Source of the DNA: Thermotogota bacterium
GTDB taxonomy: Bacteria > Thermotogota > Thermotogae > Thermotogales > DSM-5069
Length of the DNA: 64,000 bases
Direction of reading: 5' to 3'
Assembly: GCA_029551145.1 (NCBI GenBank)
Contig: JAKPGA010000034.1
Span: forward strand, 62,001 to 126,000
Shown: piece after piece, positions 60,954 to 64,000 of the stretch
How positions within the stretch are numbered: position 1 is the first letter of the stretch
Layout: the number at the start of each line of letters is the position of its first letter
The notes under the pieces: model-generated
What the model was told of the DNA's origin: nothing
The model's database searches: none
Seen by the model: only the letters and a program-made list of their open reading frames with translations
Program-made: the position numbers and the translations under genes

Positions 60954-61886
60954 CTATCCATAAAGATGACATCTAACTTTCCTATTGCGATGAACTATGA
61001 GAGGTGGTCTTTCTTGGCATTTATCGAAGGCCAAAGGGCACCTTGTTCGAAAAACGCATCCCTTTGGTGGGTTCAGTGGGCTCGATATTTCTCCTGTCAT
61101 GGAGAACTTTGAAAGATTGTCACTATCGACCTTGGGAACTGAGGCAAGAAGTCCCTTTGTGTATGGGTGCAATGGGTCCTGCATGACCTGTTCTGTTTCT
61201 CCCATTTCCATAACCTGACCCAAGTACATGACCATAATCTGGTCTGAAAGGTGGTTTACGATTTTCAAATCATGGGTTATCAATATGTAGGTCAATTGGT
61301 GAATCTCTCTAATCTCCATAAGCAGGTTGAGTATTTGTGCTTGAACGGAGACATCGAGTGCAGAAGTTGGTTCATCCAGTATGAGTAGTCTTGGTTTTAG
61401 CACCAGAGATCTTGCAATTGCAACTCTTTGTTTCTGCCCACCACTTAACTGGTGAGGAAATTTCTTGAGCACATCTTCGGTCAGTCCAACAGACTTGATT
61501 GTTTCAAGGACGAGCTCTTTCCGCTCTCTTCTATCTTTTATTCCATGAATGTGAAGGCCTTCTTCAACGATAAATGCCACCGTTTTTCGTGGGTCTAACG
61601 AACTGTCCGGGTCTTGAAAGATCATCTGGATATCAAAACTTCTTTTCCTATTTTCAAGTGGTTCATTTCTATAAAGAATCCTTCCAGAGGACGGTTTGTA
61701 AATTCCACTTAGAACTCGGGCAATTGTCGATTTTCCAGAGCCGCTTTCACCAACTATGCTGAAGACTGAACCTTGTTCTACTTCAAAAGAAACCTCTTGT
61801 ACAGCCCTGAGAAATCTGATCGGTTTTCCAAAGACATTGAATTCTACGGGAAAGTCCTTACAGAGATTTTCAACTTTAAGAAGCAT
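60954..61886 (-). CDS. Peptide-type ABC transporter ATPase (OppF/DppF-like)
   Basis: A 310-residue ATPase: Walker A GESGSGKSTIARV, MIFQDPDSSLDPRKT, signature LSGGQKQRVAIARSL, Walker B LLILDEPTSALDV, and C-terminal NPPKGCVFRTRC. It pairs with the following OppD-like protein. The permeases and binding protein are not in the window and should lie upstream of the peptidase, beyond 64000. Confidence 0.93.
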   Translation of the reverse strand: MLLKVENLCKDFPVEFNVFGKPIRFLRAVQEVSFEVEQGSVFSIVGESGSGKSTIARVLSGIYKPSSGRILYRNEPLENRKRSFDIQMIFQDPDSSLDPRKTVAFIVEEGLHIHGIKDRRERKELVLETIKSVGLTEDVLKKFPHQLSGGQKQRVAIARSLVLKPRLLILDEPTSALDVSVQAQILNLLMEIREIHQLTYILITHDLKIVNHLSDQIMVMYLGQVMEMGETEQVMQDPLHPYTKGLLASVPKVDSDNLSKFSMTGEISSPLNPPKGCVFRTRCPLAFDKCQERPPLIVHRNRKVRCHLYG

Positions 61887-62849
61887 CTACTTGCCAACTC
61901 CTTCATAAAGCCAGCATTTGACAAGTCTGTCATCTTTCGAAAAAAACCCTGGTTCCTTTTGAGAACAGATCTGCATTTTTCGCGAGCATCGTGGATGAAA
62001 TCTGCATCCAGTTGGAGGATCAATGAGACTTGGAACATTACCTTCGATTGATTTGAGTTTTGTTTTGCGTTGTTTCATATCAACTATTGATGAAATCAAC
62101 CCCTCTGTATAAGGATGCAAAGGCTTGTCAAAAATCTTTCGCACTGGAGAGATCTCACATACCTTTCCGGCATACATGACTACGACTCTATCGGCAATCT
62201 GAGAGACAACACTCAAGTCATGACTGATAAACAATATCGATGTCCTTGATTGGTTCTTCAACTGCTTGAAAAGTTGTATGATCTGGGCTTGTATAGTAAC
62301 ATCGAGCGCAGTGGTTGGCTCGTCTGCTATGAGCAACTTCGGATTACACAACATCGCCATTGCGATCATCGCTCTTTGCCTCATACCGCCGCTGTACTCG
62401 AAGGGATATCTTTCGACCATCTTTTCGGGCTCTGGAATTCCGAGTTGTTTCATAACTTCAACAACTCTAACTATCGCATCCGCATAAGACATCCCATAAT
62501 GTTGCTCGAGAACCTCTGAAAGTTGCCTACCTATTTTCATGTTTGGGTTCAATGAATTCAGCGGATTTTGAAAGACCATACTTATCTTTGTCCCACGTAG
62601 ATATTTGATGATCTTCGTCAGATCTTGCCCTTCAAACAAGATTCGTCCACCGACGATTCTACCCTGTGTCTTTGGCACGAGTCCCATTATCGCCAACGCG
62701 GTCACACTCTTACCAGAACCACTTTCACCGACAAGTCCTACGCATTCATCTTCCATGATCTGAAAAGAAACACCGTCCGGAGCACGAAATATGGCACCCG
62801 ATACTCTGAATTCAACCATGAGATCTTCAACGGACAAAAGAGGATTCAA
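61887..62849 (-). CDS. Peptide-type ABC transporter ATPase (OppD/DppD-like)
   Basis: A 320-residue ATPase: Walker A GESGSGKSVTAL, MVFQNPLNSLNPNM, signature SGGMRQRAMIAMAM, Walker B KLLIADEPTTALDV, and C-terminal DPPTGCRFHPRC. It begins inside the stop of the M20 peptidase gene and its own stop touches the OppF-like start, so all three are co-translated. Confidence 0.93.
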   Translation of the reverse strand: MNPLLSVEDLMVEFRVSGAIFRAPDGVSFQIMEDECVGLVGESGSGKSVTALAIMGLVPKTQGRIVGGRILFEGQDLTKIIKYLRGTKISMVFQNPLNSLNPNMKIGRQLSEVLEQHYGMSYADAIVRVVEVMKQLGIPEPEKMVERYPFEYSGGMRQRAMIAMAMLCNPKLLIADEPTTALDVTIQAQIIQLFKQLKNQSRTSILFISHDLSVVSQIADRVVVMYAGKVCEISPVRKIFDKPLHPYTEGLISSIVDMKQRKTKLKSIEGNVPSLIDPPTGCRFHPRCSRKMQICSQKEPGFFSKDDRLVKCWLYEGVGK

Positions 62850-64000
62850 AACTCTCTCCTCCTGTTGATGAAATACTCTCTCACCTGCGCGAACAAGTCA
62901 TCTTTACTGACAAGATCATAAACGGTTAATGCGAGAGCCTTCGTCGCTCTTATCATCGCACCGTAACCGTAATCTGAATTAGCTGCTTGTGCGAATTCCT
63001 TGGTGTGCGTCGGTATCGTCTTTTCTGCAGTGATATTCACATAAGCATGAATCGCAGGGACAACTTGTGTTACCGCTCCCATATCTGTAGAACCAACACC
63101 TTGTTCATAAGTCCTCATAGAGACTTTTTCACCGACGAGTCTGTAATTTTCTTCGAGCGCCTTTGCAAGTGGCACATTCACATAGACTTCGGGCATCTCC
63201 TCTTCGACCGTAATCTTGCTTGTACAACCTGTCATATCGCATGCACCTTGCACTAATGAGCGGAGTTTTGCTTCCAACGAATCTACTTCTTCCATTTTCA
63301 ACGCTCTCAATCCCAGCTCGGCGCTCGTGTATTCCGGAATAGTATTAAAGGATTGTCCGCCGTTGGTGATTATTCCGTGAATTCTCACCTTTTCAGGGAG
63401 CTGTTGTCGGAGCAAGCCTATCGAACTAAACAAGAGTACAATGGCGTCCAGTGCGTTGACACCTTTGGATGGGTCGGCTGCAGCGTGGGCAGATCTGCCA
63501 AAGAATTCGATCTTATAGCGCCGTATGGCATAGGCTATGTCAAAACCTGTACTCATGGATGCAGGATGAATCATCATGGCAACGTCCACATCTTTGAAGA
63601 CACCCGCTCTTATGAGATCTTTCTTTCCAGCCCCGCGTTCTTCTGCTGGACAACCAACAACTACAAGCGTAAATGGCAAATCTTCAAGTGCCTTTTTCAA
63701 TCCAACGGCGGCTCCACAGCTCATCGTACCAATCATGTTGTGTCCGCAGGCATGACCAATCGATGGCAAAGCATCATACTCGGCCAGTAAAGCTATTTTC
63801 GGCTTGCCTCGACCTGCCACCGCGATGAAGGATGTCTCAAGTCCAGCAGTTCCCAATTCAACAGAAAAACCATTTTCTCGCAAGAATCGTGCGAGCAGCT
63901 GCGAAGACTCAACTTCTTGATACGAAAGCTCTGCCAACTCAAAGATCTGTTTGGCAATTTTCACAAGATCATCTTTTAACAGATCGATTTCCTCAGAGAT
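62846..64000 (-). CDS. M20 family metallopeptidase/amidohydrolase (5' end outside window)
   Basis: A zinc peptidase of the M20 amidohydrolase group. Visible are the metal region GHACGHNMIGTMSCGAAVG, CPAEERGAGKKDLI with the catalytic Glu, HPASMSTGF, the dimerisation domain (RSAHAAADPSKGVNALDAI), and a C-terminal VGSTDMGAVTQ. The frame stays open to the window edge with ISEEIDLLKDDLVKIAKQIFELAELSYQE. This is the normal N-terminal helix of the family, so the start is beyond 64000 and the GTG at 63964 is internal. It probably hydrolyses the peptide or amide imported by the adjacent transporter. Confidence 0.9.
   Translation of the reverse strand: MSEEIDLLKDDLVKIAKQIFELAELSYQEVESSQLLARFLRENGFSVELGTAGLETSFIAVAGRGKPKIALLAEYDALPSIGHACGHNMIGTMSCGAAVGLKKALEDLPFTLVVVGCPAEERGAGKKDLIRAGVFKDVDVAMMIHPASMSTGFDIAYAIRRYKIEFFGRSAHAAADPSKGVNALDAIVLLFSSIGLLRQQLPEKVRIHGIITNGGQSFNTIPEYTSAELGLRALKMEEVDSLEAKLRSLVQGACDMTGCTSKITVEEEMPEVYVNVPLAKALEENYRLVGEKVSMRTYEQGVGSTDMGAVTQVVPAIHAYVNITAEKTIPTHTKEFAQAANSDYGYGAMIRATKALALTVYDLVSKDDLFAQVREYFINRRREF

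Noticed and set aside
60472-61112. Long plus-strand open frames opposite DUF1177 and OppF genes
   Set aside because: They oppose well-supported genes and their translations have no domain character.
1-64000. CRISPR arrays, prophage, rRNA genes or toxin-antitoxin pairs
   Set aside because: No regularly spaced repeats, phage genes, rRNA segments or paired small toxin/antitoxin genes were seen anywhere in the window.

Overview
The window looks like a chromosome segment from a fermentative, anaerobic, thermophilic bacterium of the Thermotogota, most like Pseudothermotoga/Thermotoga. The reasons are rubrerythrin next to a single-domain superoxide reductase, a ferredoxin-linked 2-oxoacid oxidoreductase, many sugar and peptide ABC transporters, a TreT-type trehalose synthase, arginine codons dominated by AGA/AGG, strong GGAGGT ribosome sites, frequent GTG/TTG starts and very tight operons. 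The genus is inferred from gene content; no marker gene was compared.

Layout. 1-4938: the end of an MFS transporter, a PerM-type permease, an unknown membrane-anchored TPR protein, a MATE exporter and a methyltransferase-like protein. 4939-10430 (minus): lytic transglycosylase, fliF, fliG, fliH, fliI. 10472-14317 (plus): housekeeping run DUF177-rpmF-plsX-glmS-rsfS. 14314-15375 (minus): tRNA-Ser(UGA) immediately followed by class II fructose-bisphosphate aldolase. 15426-16622: a glycosyltransferase. 16635-24567 (minus): a complete peptide-type ABC transporter with a serine hydrolase and anhydro-MurNAc kinase, faced by a BadF-family sugar kinase on the plus strand; together they look like muropeptide salvage. 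25521-29521 (minus): rubrerythrin, superoxide reductase, 2-oxoacid:ferredoxin oxidoreductase and a 1-Cys peroxiredoxin, an oxygen-defence group with an internal terminator.

29796-40188 (minus) is a carbohydrate utilisation region: CUT1 binding protein and two permeases, a GH2 glycosidase, a LacI regulator, then two 2-hydroxyacid dehydrogenases, an HpcH/HpaI aldolase and a TIM-barrel isomerase-like protein. A LacI-type palindrome overlaps the promoter of the binding protein. 40648-42466 (plus) holds a cupin and a second MATE protein. 42902-48144 (plus) is a trehalose-type operon: binding protein, two permeases, TreT-like synthase and a ROK repressor. 48459-58322 (plus) is an eight-gene, translationally coupled operon: CUT1 binding protein, two permeases, the only sugar-type ATPase in the window, a GH38 mannosidase, a GT81-like glycosyltransferase, an RpiR regulator and a GT4 glycosyltransferase. 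I regard it as the most interesting system here, possibly handling a mannosylated or glucosylated glycerate-like solute.

58324-59423 (minus) is flgB-flgC-fliE, a second flagellar locus. 59461 to the window end (minus) is an M20 peptidase (5' end missing), two Opp-type ATPases, a DUF1177 protein and an XRE-cupin regulator, probably an operon for uptake and breakdown of a peptide or amidated compound.

Three sugar ABC cassettes share one visible ATPase, and three binding-protein genes are followed by strong hairpins before the permeases. No CRISPR array, rRNA, prophage or intact insertion sequence was seen; there is one possible IS200/IS605 end relic at about 42548.
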